Source of the DNA: Larix kaempferi
Taxonomy: Eukaryota > Streptophyta > Pinopsida > Pinales > Pinaceae
Direction of reading: 5' to 3'
NCBI GenBank assembly: GCA_027924585.1
Contig: BSBM01000826.1
Span: 13,981,501-14,045,500 of the forward strand
Length of the DNA: 64,000 nt
In this document: in pieces, positions 11,332-22,437 of the stretch
Numbering within the stretch: position 1 is the first letter of the stretch
How the letters are laid out: each line of letters opens with the position of its first letter
The notes under the pieces: model-generated
The model's input: the letters and a program-made list of their open reading frames with translations, nothing else
Told to the model about the DNA's origin: nothing
Database searches by the model: none
Made by a program: the position numbers and the translations under genes

Positions 11332-12710
11332 CAAGACCTTGAAAAGAAGTATGAAGGATACCATTTGGAAGAAGACGAACTTCTTACTTATAAGAATATA
11401 GAGTTTATATTCCAAATGTGGCAGATTTGAGGAGGATTGTTATGGATGAAATCCATAAAGATCCATACTCCGGTCACCCAGGATATTAGAAAACAATTGC
11501 TACAGCAAGAAAATATTATTTCTGGCCAGGGATGAAGAAGGACATCGCTGAATACATTTCTAGGTGCATGAAATGTTAGCAGGTGAAGGTTGAACACCAA
11601 CACCCAGCAGGTTTATTGCATCCATTTCCAATTCTAGAATGGAAGTGGGAAGTAATTTCCATGGATTTTATTATAGGTTTGCCGATGACGGTGAGACAAC
11701 ATGATTCCATCATGGTGGTGGTGGAAAAGTTAAAAAAGGCAACACATTTTTTATTGGTTAAGTCCACGCATAAAGCTAATGCCATTGCAAATATTTTCAT
11801 GAAGGAAATTTTCAGATTACATGGATTGCCTAAGGCAATAATCTCTGACAGGGATACCAAGTTCACTTCCAATTTTTGGAAAAGTCTCTTTGCAGATTTG
11901 GGTACATAGTTGAACTTTAGTATCGCATACCATCCTCAAACATATGGGAAAACAGAAAGAGTAAATCAGGTGCTTGAAGACATGCTTTGCATGTATGTTA
12001 TGGATAAACCATCAAAGTGGGAGGATTATCTACACTTGGTAGAGTTTGCATATAACAATGGGAAACAAGCATCATTGGGAATAAGTCCATATCAGGCTTT
12101 GTACGGCAGAAGGTGTAGGACACCAGTGAATTGGGATAATCCAGTGAACAAAATTGTACTTGGGCCGGAATTGCTTGAGGAAATGGAACAAGAGATTGCA
12201 AAGATCAGACAAAATTTAAAAACAGCCCAGGATAGACAGAAAAGCTATGCAGATAAGCTTAGAGTGCATAGGGAATTCAGTGTTGGGAATCATGTGTAAC
12301 TTAGAGTGAGACCCAGGAAGAGTTCCTTGAAGCTTGGGGGTTGTGCCAAGCTATCACCTAGATATTGTGGGCCATTTGAACTGCTTGAAAGAATAGGGCC
12401 AGTTGCATATAGACTTGCATTGTCTGCTAGCACTAGAGATCATAATTTTTTTCATGTCTCTTTGCTTAAGAAATATGTACATGATCCTAACCATGTGATT
12501 AATTGGGATGTGATCCAGGTGGAACCCGAGGGAGAGTTCCAAACTGATCCATTGCGCATCCAAGACAAGAGGGTAACATTGCTCCGGAACCAAGCCATCG
12601 GACAGGTAAAGGTGCAATGGAAGCACTACGGTCCCGATGAGGCTACATGGGAGCTGGAGGATGCCATGGGAGTGGCATATCCATTTTTGTTCAATTTTGA
12701 TGAGCATTGA
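11332..12710 (+). pseudogene. Element C integrase with chromodomain
   Basis: Would insert the DNA copy into the chromosome. The zinc-binding part has the H...H at about 11432-11475 and the cysteines near 11565-11577. The catalytic core has D in S-M-D-F-I-I-G-L (about 11660), D in S-D-R-D-T-K-F (about 11848) and E in K-T-E-R-V-N-Q (about 11955). The C terminus has V-Q-W-K-H-Y-G-P-D-E-A-T-W-E-L-E (about 12610-12660), a chromodomain, which in chromoviruses binds modified histones and directs insertion to heterochromatin. A frameshift lies near 11400. Stops at 11487, 11577 and 11907 fit CAG to TAG changes; one at 12297 is TAA. The natural end is TGA at 12708-12710. Confidence 0.92.
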
Positions 12711-12725
12711 GGACAATGCTAATGT

Positions 12726-12739
12726 AAGGGGGAGGGGAA
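12726..12739 (+). other. Polypurine tract of element C
   Basis: The run aagggggaggggaa ends at the first base of the 3' LTR. This purine run would prime plus-strand synthesis. Position and composition are as expected. Confidence 0.9.
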
Positions 12740-14505
12740 TGTAATATCCTGATTTTGACCCTATTGCATTAAAATTGTAAATGATGTAAATATTGTTATT
12801 AATCATGGTGAGCATCTCAAGGCCAAGGCCCCGCCATTGATTTAGCATTTCATGTATCGACAATTAAAATAGATGCATAAGGTTCTTATGCTGAGCATCC
12901 ATAGTGTAAATTAATACATCACGTAAATATGAATTTTAATGAAATACCCACAACTAGCTATGCAATGCAAGAAAGAGATGGGGGCATGAGTTTTATAAGG
13001 AATAGGGATGGAAATTATTCAAACCATTGAGCCAATAGTGTTAACCCATGTGTCAATGAGAAAACCCATAAACCCTCAACTACCCATTTTGGCTTATGCA
13101 CCCAATCATTAAATTCTTCCAAGAGTTGGTTGAGGCAGTTAATGCCTTGGGAGTGGAGAGGTATGGAAGCCAATTTTGTGTATGGGCAAGCCATCAACCT
13201 GAGAAATCAAAATTTGTCTCCTTGGGCAAGAAAACACCCACGAATTTCCTTCCTAAGCCATTATTCAAGATCAGACTTCACTCTCTCAAGTTTTGGAAGC
13301 TGGCTGGGAATTTCTCTCAGGAAGTACGTTGTAAATTCACTGGTCTTCAAGCTGAGAATCTCATTTTTGTGATGGTTGGACTGTGGGGAAAGAGGAGAAT
13401 CCATTGGAAAGCTCAATAGATAAGTTTTGATAGCTTGTTGTTCCATCTTTGTTGTGAAAAACGTTTTTGTGAACTTCCAGATTTGGTTTCCATATAGAAA
13501 AATCGTTTTTGAGAACCCAGTGGTTATCCCCTACCTCAGAAATCATTTTTGAATGTTTCCATCAACTGTGTGACTGGGTATATGTAAATTTCGGGTGCCA
13601 ACCTATCACAATTTTGCCCAAAATTCGTTTTGGTTCCTTGCCGCCAGATAATGACTGTGTGAAGCCGTTTTTGGCCCTTGAATGCCCATAATCATTTTTC
13701 TAAGAACGACTTGCTCTCCCAAGGTTGTTCCCCATCTTCAATTTCCGTTTTGGTTTTCCCGTGTTTTTCTGAAACTAACAAAAACCCCCTTTGGGCATCC
13801 CACTGTAAAAACGTTCCTTCTTCATGCCCATAAATTGTGATTTTTTTGTTATATGCATCCCTGTTTTGGTCTGAACCCGTGAGCAAGAAAATTGGAGTGG
13901 TAGTGGACAGAATTGGCTTGATAAACCTAGTGAAGGGAGTAACCTCTCGGGAAGATCAAGAGGGCTGGTCACTCTTCTATGCACACCTTGGACACTCTAG
14001 ATTGGAAGGTATGGCATGAGGGACTGTGTATTGGTGAAGGGAATACTTCCTTGAGTGGGGTGTGTAGGCATTGTGGATGCCCAGCTAGATAGATCTTGTA
14101 GAGGTATCCATGGCTCTGTGCTTGAGCTCACTAGTTTAGCAATTCTTCCTTTCCATTTCCTAGCAGCCTGATAAACCCAAATGTAGATTGGCTTAGCTCA
14201 ATTTGGTGTATGTTTGGCTATGTGTGAGTCTGTTGTTCCCTGGTTCCTTGTAGAATCATGCCCAACTTGGGGGTGGCAGTTGTATCAAGAGATTGATAAG
14301 CACAACTGGCCTATGGTTGGGTGGAACGTTGCAGTTGCATAGCTGGTTTCTCAGGACTACTTTGTTGAAGATAAGTACTCTCATGTGTTTAAATTCTGCA
14401 ATGTATTTATTCAATGGCTGTCATGAAAATGTTGAATGTATGTTAGATATTAAACATGATTTTTAATTCTGCTGTGTTCAATTACAATATGCATATGTAC
14501 ATGTC
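12740..14505 (+). repeat. 3' LTR of element C, first part
   Basis: Begins TGTAATATCCTG and matches 4445-6206 of the 5' LTR. It is cut after 14505 by element D and resumes at 24177. The sum of the two parts (1766 plus 106 bases) agrees with the 1876-base 5' LTR, confirming that D is the only large insertion. Confidence 0.93.
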
Positions 14506-15302
14506 TGGTTGACCAACGTGACCTCAGTTGACAGGGGTTCACCTCACTGTTGACACATACTGTAGTCTCCCTGGGCACCGGCCCGGGCAGGTTTGATCCC
14601 ACCCAGCAACACCCGCAGAGCGGATGAGGTCTCACCCGAGGCATCCAGGAAGAGCAGACAGAACCATGTTTCCACCGAGGGAGGAGGAAAGTTGTGGCTG
14701 TGCAGACTAACTCTATTGCGATACTTAAACATAAACTTTAAACATTTGGAAACATATTACTTCATCGTAACATTTATCACATAGAACACATTACTTAATC
14801 ACAACATTTATCGTCATAAAAACAGTAAACAGATATTACATCAAACAACATTCATCGCAACATTGCAAAAGATTGTACCAAAACATCATCATTATATTAC
14901 TGTCGCGATCATATACAAGAAGCAAAACACAGACAATCATTCTCCCATTCCTTCCCTTCTTTTCCTTTATCTCCTATCTCTCCATCTATATATATATATA
15001 ACACTTACAACTCTCATCTATTTATAGGCTTCCTCCATTACAATACTTGTCCACTTACAAACGACTTCCTAACCGACACTTATGGACAATTGACCCAATA
15101 TCTACTGACTCGGTCCAAATGACCCCAAAAACCCGCATATCGCGGTACAACTGACTCACTATTACATAATGTATGGTCCAAGTGACCCAAAACCTGCCAA
15201 CTGCAGTATACTTTAATACAAAATACTCCTTTCGCGCTCGCATCCGATGTGTCGCAGAGTCGGCGGTACTGCAACATTTCCCCATCAAACCGCCTGCCAA
15301 TA
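14506..15302 (-). repeat. 3' LTR of element D
   Basis: 797 bases, very similar to 23380-24172. The plus-strand edge reads tggttgaccaacgtgacc and the other edge gcctgccaata. On the minus strand a TATA-like CTATAAATAG lies at 15018-15027 and would serve the U3 promoter. A short (TA)n run at about 14987-15000 differs between the two LTRs. Confidence 0.93.
15018..15027 (-). promoter_or_regulatory. TATA box in 3' LTR of D
   Basis: CTATAAATAG on the minus strand, conserved at 23889-23898 in the other LTR. Position within U3 fits a polymerase II promoter for the leftward transcript. Confidence 0.55.
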
Positions 15303-15312
15303 GGCCCCCAAC
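15303..15312 (-). other. Polypurine tract of element D
   Basis: On the minus strand GTTGGGGGCC lies directly before the 3' LTR. The G run is in the correct place for a plus-strand primer, though the tract is short. Confidence 0.6.
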
Positions 15313-16433
15313 ATAATCTTGTGGCTCACCCTCGAGCCACGTTAACTGCTGTACATAATGCCATCGAACCAAACTAGGTTCCGGTAACTGTTCTTACTGT
15401 CTTGATCACGCGGTGTTGTCCCACTCCTTCTGCTACATTGATCGTTGTCTGTATGTGGAACCAAAAATTGTCATCATGCAACTTGCTGCTTGACTTGCTG
15501 TCATGTACTTTCAAAAATCATCCTCGAGTCTCTTGGAAAGGTACCGACGGGAAGAAAAAGAGGACGAACAGTACCAAGGTGCGAAATCCGTAGATGACTC
15601 TGGCACATCTGTTTCGCACCGGAAAATGGATCCTACTGTGGGTGGGGAGCTACTGCCCCAACCCGCTCAGGGGTCGAGAAGAGCACAATCCTTCGAACAA
15701 CTACTGTGTACTTAACCATGCTAGACCGGCCCTCGGCTCAGGCATACCACAATGTAAATGCACCCGCCATATCAAGGCGCTCATGGACACTTGTCGTTCA
15801 GGCTCGCAGGGCCCCTGGGGTGCTTCCATGGGAAACGAAGTGAAGCATTTCCATAGCCTCCTTGGAATTCCTCACAACTTAACTTGCAGCCAAATCAACC
15901 AGCATAACCACTCTATTTCAGAACAATTTCGTTGTAGTGAACTACCAGCTACCTCAGCTACTTATAGCCGAACCATTCCCGGGTCACAACGGTGGGAATG
16001 ATGCCCGACAAAATCGCATCTGTGTGTGTGAACCCACCGAATGACACACCAGGGGGGGTGACCATGCTGTCACCGAAGATCCCACCTGCCAATGTGTGAG
16101 AAATCTCCTCACATTGTGCTGATCGTACCATCCCAACGTGCCAGGTGAAAAACATGCCGTCGTTATGTGGTAATCCAGCCGAATCTATCAGGTGAAATCA
16201 TGTATAGAGATGATGGGCAGAGGTGACAACACTACCCCGTATCCCCCAAATCCTTTGTAGTCATCATGAAAATTATTCAACAAAATCTGTCATTAGTCCT
16301 GATCGCAATACTGCTACAAACCTTCCCACTTTCGCATACCTTCATCTGTTGGTGCGCCATCTACCACCAAGCAACCTGAAACACATACATTTTTTTCCTC
16401 TCTTTTTTTTTTCGATGCAACTCAGACATCACA
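15313..16433 (-). other. 3' untranslated region of element D
   Basis: About 1.1 kb between the integrase stop and the polypurine tract. No known domain was found on either strand. Plus-strand open frames here (for example 15594-16001) have no recognisable motif and oppose the element's direction, so they are not called. Confidence 0.6.
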
Positions 16434-17759
16434 CTACTCCAAGCCTGATCGATAGGGCTTCAACCTGTGGCCATTTACCAGCTTGGGGAGCATCGCTCCA
16501 TCCAACCGCTGCAACTGAACCGCTCCTCCTGAAGTAATACTATTGATGCGATATGGACCTAGCCAATGCATCTGCAACTTTCCTGGATGTTTCATAAACT
16601 TGTTGTCGTATAATAACACCAAGTCACCTTGCTGAAACTGTTTGTTTTTGATGTGGCGATCATGCCATGCCTTTTGGCGATCCTTCTCCACTTCTTGGTG
16701 AAAGCCAGCGATAAATTGATCCTCTTCCAGCTCCACCAATTGTGCTAGACGTTCATATAATGCTGCAACATCATCCATGATCGTAACAGCTGCAATGCGT
16801 AGACTTGGAACAATGTACTCCATTGGCATAATTGCTTCCTTCCCATAGACCAGCTTGAAAGGTGTTTGACCAATCAACCTTTTACATGTGGTGCGATAGG
16901 CCCACAACACTGCTGGGATTTTCAGGTCCCAGTCGTTGCGGTTCGCATTGCACACTTTCATCAACGCATGCTCCAATACCTTGTTAAACGCCTCCACCAT
17001 TCCATTCTCCTGTGGGTGATAGGGTGTACTCTTCTTATGCTACATCTGCAATTCTTCCGTCAATGCGTTGAGAGTGCGATTAAGAAAGTGGCTGCCTTGA
17101 TCACTCAGCAATATCTTGGGGCAGCCAAAATGAGTGATAATGTGATCAAACAAAAATCGAGCAGCCGTTGCAGTAGAGCAATCAACTACTGGTGCTGCCT
17201 CGGCCCATCGGGTTAAGTACTTTGTCTCCATGACAATATACCGTGCATCTGTGCATTTTCCTAGTGGATGAATCGGCTTGACAAAATCCACAGACCATTT
17301 TTCAAATGGTTGCAATGTCACTTGAGGTAGCAGCGGCATCTCGTCGCGTCTGGACGGCTTACCAGTTCGTTGACAAACATCACAAGACCACGCATAGTCA
17401 GTCGCATCATTATGTAATGTAGGCCACCAATGTCCTGCATGCAGTACCTTCCAGGAAGTCGCCCGACCGCCATAATGTCCTCCCGCTACTCTTCCGTGTG
17501 CCTCAGCCAATATCTGTGCTTGCTCATGTGGTAAGACACATCTACGCAATATCTCATCGGTGCCCAATTTATACAATTCTCCCGCGATTAGATGAAAGTC
17601 AGCAGCCTTGACAACCAATTGCTTCTTCTGAGTAGTGGTAAAATCGATTGGCGCAGTGCCGGTCACAAGAAACTGAAGGATGTCATCAAAATATTGATCA
17701 GTGGCGACAACATGAAATAGTTGGGCATCCGGCAACCCGTCTTCGATATTAGTCAGTTC
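16434..17759 (-). pseudogene. Element D integrase
   Basis: Would insert the element's DNA. The zinc-binding part has A-E-A-H-G-R and G-G-H-Y-G-G (about 17500-17475) and C-D-V-C-Q-R-T-G (about 17385-17360). The core has D in W-S-V-D-F-V (about 17300), D in L-L-S-D-Q-G-S-H-F (about 17115) and E in M-V-E-A-F-N-K (about 16995). The C-terminal part has H-W-L-G-P-Y near 16560 and ends [12 protein letters not shown] at 16434. One TAG at about 17040-17042 interrupts it, and both sides are in the same frame. No chromodomain follows. Confidence 0.92.
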
Positions 17760-19020
17760 CTCCCCTGTGTCAATCCGTGACAAATGATCTGGTCCAGCAT
17801 TCAACCACCCCAGTTTCACAATGACTTCGAAATCAAACTCCTGAAACAAAAGTAGCCAACGACAGATCTCCCCCCCCAACACAGGCTTATTGACCAGGTA
17901 TTTCAATGCAGAATGATCGGTAAACATTTTAAAGTGGCCACCCAACAAATAGTGCCTGAATTTCTGTAGCGCGTAAACCATAGCCAAACCTTCTCGTTCC
18001 GTGGTAGTGTAATTGCGTTCTGCAAAGGATAGCTTCCGACTAGCAAAAGCAATGGGATGATCAAGGTTGCCTTCTCTGAGTTGAGCTAACACAACACCTA
18101 ATGCAATCGATGAAGCATCAACATGGACATGGAATTCCTTACTCCAGTCCGGAAAAACCAAGATTGGGGCTGATGCCATCTTCGCTTTGAGCGTTTCAAA
18201 GCTATCTTGACATTCTGGGCTCCACTGGAATGCCGCGTCCTTCTTTAACAACTTTTCCATAGGGGAAGTAATCGTAGCATACCCGCTGATAAACTTGCGA
18301 TAATATCCCATATGACCCAAGGTCGCGCAAAACTGCTTAGCAGTGGTTGGCGGTTGCAACCCAAAAATGAGCGCAATTTTGGCTGGATCGACCAACAATC
18401 CCTGCTTACACATGATATGACCTAGCAATATTCCAAATGGTGCACAAAAAATACATTTCTTCAAGTTTAGTATTTGGTGCTGTCGGCATCGCTCAAGCAT
18501 TAACCGCAGATTGGCCAGATGATCATGAATCAATCCATAAATAGTCCAATCATCCATATATACCTGCAAAAACTTCTGAATAAAATCTTTAAATGCTGCA
18601 ACAACGACCCGAGAGAATATCGCAGGTGCATTCTTCAATCCAAACGAAATTACCGTGTACTGAAAGCAACCCCATTCAGTAACAAAAGTTGTCTTATGGC
18701 GATCTTCCTTGGCAATGCGAATCTGATGGTAGCTAGAGAATCCATCAGTGAAAGAGTACATCTCCTGGCCACCCACTCCTTCAAGTACTTCATCAGTAAA
18801 TGGGGTCAGAAAAGGGTCATGCAAGTAAGCATCGTTCAACTTTCTCAAGTCAACGCAAATGCGCACTTCGCCTGTTTTTTTGTCCTGCACCACCATAGGA
18901 TTGATCCATTCAGACTCTTCCACAGGTTCAATAATACCAACATCCAACATGTGATCAAGTTCCGCCTTGACCTTTTCTTTATGTCATGGATTCAGTCGAT
19001 AAGGTCACTGTCGGACTGGC
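17760..19020 (-). pseudogene. Element D reverse transcriptase and RNase H
   Basis: Would reverse-transcribe the element. The frame has two TGA codons between 19006 and 18970, then runs open from M-L-D-V-G-I-I-E-P-V (18950). Motifs are I-C-V-D-L-R-K-L-N-D (about 18860), F-G-L-K-N-A-P (about 18640) and the catalytic Y-M-D-D at 18560-18549. RNase H has V-H-V-D-A-S-S (about 18130), T-E-R-E-G-L-A (about 18000), T-D-H-S-A-L-K-Y-L (about 17920) and G-P-D-H-L-S-R-I (about 17790). All catalytic acids seen are present. The intact 636-codon open stretch (18950-17040) is the longest in the window, so D is younger than its surroundings. Confidence 0.93.
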
Positions 19021-19389
19021 TTAGCATCTGGTTTTAATGGAATCTTCATCTCTCCTAAATCACCCAGGATTCCCTTCATTTTGGAGAACTTTGTGGGAAA
19101 CACGTCTTGAAACTCATGAAGTAACTCAGTAACCTTACTCATCATCTCATCATCCCAATAATCCCCAACATTAGCAAACTTGGGAATAGCCTCGGTGCCG
19201 ATATTCATCTTGCGAAGCTGCAATGGTTGACTGAACGGATTACTTGGTGCAACAGGAGGGACCACATTACGACTTCCTTCAGACTCGGGAATGTTAACAT
19301 TCCGAGGATCATCATCGTCCTTTGGGCCACCACTGATGTTGAAGCACTCCATGAGAGACTGCATCTGGCAATGTGTGTGCGGGTCAACA
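19021..19389 (-). pseudogene. Element D linker before reverse transcriptase
   Basis: Joins the second Gag-like segment to RT in the same frame. It contains an acidic stretch (K-D-D-D-D-P-R-N-V near 19320), Y-W-D-D-E near 19160, and L-L-H-E-F-Q-D-V-F-P-T (about 19115), the conserved pre-RT motif of many gypsy elements, then P-L-K-P-D-A-K-P-V-R-Q before the TGA codons. Confidence 0.8.
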
Positions 19390-19898
19390 GGGTAGGCCAT
19401 CAGAACAACCTGAAATACCACGTCGCAGATAAGCTGTAGGGCATTATGGACATTCGGGTTAGCATCCGCAAAAGTGAACGTATGAGTGAAACATATCATC
19501 AACTCCCCCCATGTTGTAATGTCTCGGTGCAATTCGGCTGTAGTGTACCACGAGCATGGTATCTCATCCAAAGTATGGACAAAAGCATGGACCCACTCAT
19601 CTCTGGGTCGCGTTACCCTTAAGCGTTGGCACTCCATCACATGATCACTGGGATCAGTCCGGCCATCATACTTTCCAGTGTGATAAACCTCGATATCGTC
19701 GAACCGAACCATCATCAGCCTTCGACACTGTGACCAACCTTTAATGAATTTATTATGAGTCTCCCACTAGTGTGCTGGAGCATCCTTCAGTGCTTCGTCC
19801 AAGGCCAGCAATCGCTACGGTTCTAGGATGCAGTCTTCAAATTTTGCTAAAAAGGTGGTTAGGCCAGGAAACCCATCGTAGACAGGCAATGTGATCAT
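19390..19898 (-). pseudogene. Element D second Gag-like domain between protease and RT
   Basis: This segment is unusual: plant gypsy elements normally pass straight from protease to a short linker and RT. In the same frame as both neighbours it reads L-P-V-Y-D-G-F-P-G (about 19886), F-L-A-K-F-E-D, A-L-D-E-A-L-K, R-F-D-D-I-E-V-Y, K-Y-D-G-R-T-D-P-S-D-H (about 19674-19642), W-V-H-A-F-V-H-T-L, S-W-Y and T-T-W-G-E-L near 19510, then H-T-F-T-F. The pattern F/Y-D-G..D-P..H..., S/A-W-Y..., W-x-E-L...F matches the general layout of the retrotransposon Gag capsid family. Stops at about 19901, 19810 and 19770 interrupt it. It could instead be a diverged linker; a profile search would decide. Confidence 0.55.
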
Positions 19899-19943
19899 TT
19901 ATGTCGCTACACGACATAAGGATTGTATAAGTAAGCCACATTT

Positions 19944-20594
19944 CTAGAATGTTACTTCATGCATTCGATATTGCCAATGTTCCAATGCATCATCAGAGTC
20001 GGAAGACGCAAAGGTCTCGCTGCGCCACTCCAACTCACCATAGGTGGTAGGATGAATATAATCTTCATAAATATTGAATGCATGGTCCCATCTAGTGGAA
20101 TCATCATCTCTTACAGGCTCCATGTAGCGGTGTCCTTTAGCCGGATCCAACGGGGCTATGACTGTGAAATCGCAATTCTCAAAAGTCATCATGCGCTTCT
20201 TGAAGTTGATGACAGCTCCACTATCGTTATCCCATCCGATCCCCAAGAGCACCGGATAAGAGCTTCCTCCCTCAACTACTTCTATAACATCAAAGTCAAC
20301 ATAAGTCTTCATACCCTCAATATCAATCATGAGCTACGGAACCCGCCCAATGGGTGTTACCTTCGCATGGTTAGCCAACCGGAGCTGCATAGGAGACCAT
20401 CTCAATGAGGGACTCCCCATCTTCTGCCACACCTGCTTGGTTAAGATGTTAACATCTGAACCAAGGTCAAGAATCACAGAGTCAACATCATATTCACCAA
20501 TATGAATATTCATTCGCATCTCCTTGCCAGTCTTCCGTCGCTGTAGGGAGTTTACTACCGACTCCTTCCAACCTTTCGAAAACGCTGCAACCAT
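19944..20594 (-). pseudogene. Element D protease
   Basis: Aspartic protease of the polyprotein. The active-site segment is I-L-D-L-G-S-D-V-N-I-L, with D-L-G-S at 20468-20457, where D-S/T-G is usual. The second conserved part, P-V-L-L-G-I-G-W-D, is near 20255-20225. A stop at about 20331-20333 splits the domain, but the frame continues. After it come acidic residues and L-E-H-W-Q-Y-R-M-H-E-V near 19980. Two TGA codons stand immediately before the first M, so in the current copy this frame is closed to the Gag frame upstream. Confidence 0.85.
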
Positions 20595-21571
20595 CCCTCA
20601 ATCTCAACTAGGGAAGCCAGGTCTCGGGCCAATTATAGACAGCTTTCAATAAATTTTTGCAATGTCCCTGGTGGTGGTGGTCGATCAGTGTCTAATGTAG
20701 TATCAAAGATAGGCGGCATATCGCAAACAACAGCCTTACCGTGGTCTTTCTCCAAAGTACGACGTGTCTCCAGGAATGTCTCTCGCTCTGTATCAATGTC
20801 GAAGGGTACCGTCTTCTGACCGGCCAACCGAATCAGTGGTCGCAAACCATCCTCCCCAGTCGTCTTGCCTCCATGAGTGACAACAGCCACCGAAGAATCT
20901 TGTGGTTGCGGTTCTGCAGAAATGGTCGTAATATTTACACCCTGCGTCTGGTTCTGCTGCAGATTCCCCGGTTGATTGACATTTTGATAGGCGTTTGGTG
21001 GTGGTCGTGGGGGCTGGTTCTGTACTAGTTGTTGTACCGGGTTCTGTACTAGTTGCTGTGGCTGGGCCTGATTCTGTAGCTGCGGAGCGTTCCCAGCCTG
21101 CCATCGTGCAATCAACTTTGGACTATTCTCAATTGTGTGATCATTACCAAAACAAAACGTACACTGATTTTGTAGTAATGGGCAGTCGCACTGATAATGC
21201 CGCCATACCGCACAGTGGTAACATTGAACAGGTCGACGAACACCTCGGCCTCCTTCTCCATGACCAAATTCGCCACCACGTTTGCCCCTGTATCCTCCCC
21301 GGTATCCACCCTGCCGTTGGTATTGTTGCTGCATTGGTGCTGGTGGAATCCCTTGCCCTTGTGGTGCATACTGCGGTTGTTGTACATACTGTGGCTGTAG
21401 GGAAGTCATCTGCATCGGAGTGTATTGCAGCATGAACTGCTGCAGTTGCTGTTGCTGTGGTGCAAACTGCATCTGCGGTTGCGGTAGCGGCTGGGCTGCT
21501 TGCGGTTGTAGTTGTGGTTGTTGCATGGTACGCTGATCATCCTTGACATAAAATGCATCACACATCCTCTC
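20595..21571 (-). pseudogene. Element D Gag C-terminal part with two zinc knuckles
   Basis: Nucleic-acid-binding end of Gag. After a stop near 21572 it runs open from M-C-D-A-F-Y (21565) to a TAA at 20633-20635. It holds a long Q/P-rich stretch (about residues 14-85), an R-G-G-Y-R-G-G-Y-R-G-K-R-G-G box (about 85-98), a knuckle C-Y-H-C-A-V-W-R-H-Y-Q-C-D-C (from about 21223), and a second one, C-T-F-C...H...S, in which the last cysteine is serine. A Q/N-rich tail follows. The RGG box suggests RNA binding (inference). Protease begins 30 to 40 bases later in a different frame. Confidence 0.8.
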
Positions 21572-21955
21572 TTATAGCAACCCATATGCACGACAATCTT
21601 TGTCATCGTGACCCACTGACTTACAGAATGTGCAGTAAAGATTTCGCGGGGTTGTGACCATTTTCTGCATATATGGGCAATTATCATGACTGTGCCCAAA
21701 CATGTGACAAATGCGACACCACAGCATACTGCTGCCATTCAACGGGTTTGGTGCGCCTGAAACCAAATAATTATGGAAATCTGGGCAATTATCCTTTGTA
21801 TGCCCTTCTCTTCGGCATTGCGTACACCATACCTCATCGTGCTGTTCCTTGTTCTTCTTCAAATCTTGCAACTGTATAGTCGGGTTAGCGAGCTGTGTCT
21901 GTATCTGCGACATCCCGGTTGCATTATCTCCAATTGGTGATGCCTCCAATCGCAT
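21572..21955 (-). pseudogene. Element D Gag middle part with three zinc knuckles
   Basis: Three C-x2-C-x4-H-x4-C knuckles in a row: C-T-Q-C...H...C (about 21826), C-R-I-C-H-M-F-G-H-S-H-D-N-C (about 21718) and C-T-F-C-K-S-V-G-H-D-D-K-D-C (about 21634). This would be the nucleocapsid part of Gag. It lies in a different frame from the capsid part ending near 21960 and in the same frame as 21565-20633, so a single indel near 21950 is likely. Confidence 0.85.
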
Positions 21956-22437
21956 TGCAACTCTAGAGCTTTGCTAGGTGTTGATATGTTTTGCTGCATC
22001 AACGGCAAGCGAATATGGGGTAACAGCGCTGCAAAGAACCATTCTTTATGTTGGATGATGCTCATATCAAAAATAACCTTTTCCATCAGCGTCTTGAATC
22101 GCTGGTCGAAATCCCATACTGTCTCATTGGGATACTGCTTAATTTCCTTCAATTCAGTAATGTATTGAGCCTCCCACTTAGGCCGTCTAAATTCACCAAT
22201 CAGCCCATCCTGAATCTCATCCAAGGACTTCTCTGGGGCCCCCATAGGGACTAGAATGAACTTCATGAACCAATCTAATGCACGACCTCGCAGAGTCATG
22301 GCTAACTGTCCTTTCTTAGCATTGGCATCAGTGATCTGTTTCATGGTCCATACCACTACACACAAAAACCAATACTGTTCTGGGTTGTCTATCACACTTC
22401 CATGGAACAATGGTAACTTAGCATCATCGCTTGCCAT
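21956..22437 (-). pseudogene. Element D Gag capsid
   Basis: Capsid domain that would assemble the particle. From M-A-S-D-D-A-K-L (22437) it shows L-F-H-G-S, D-N-P-E-Q-Y-W-F-L (about 22388), T-L-R-G-R-A-L-D-W-F-M-K-F (about 22295), F-R-R-P-K-W-E, L-K-E-I-K-Q, V-W-D-F-D-Q-R-F-K (about 22115) and L-L-P-H-I-R-L-P-L near 22030. The spacing fits the retrotransposon Gag family. The open frame continues to 21859 but beyond about 21960 the other frame carries the knuckles. Confidence 0.88.

Noticed and set aside
15594-16001. 135-codon plus-strand frame in element D
   Set aside because: Lies opposite to the element in its 3' untranslated part and has no motif or protein-like pattern.
18519-19037. 172-codon plus-strand frame
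   Set aside because: Antisense shadow of the reverse transcriptase of D.
20741-21536. Plus-strand frames rich in C, V and G across the Gag of D
   Set aside because: Antisense of the Q/P-rich and knuckle codons; composition follows from that.
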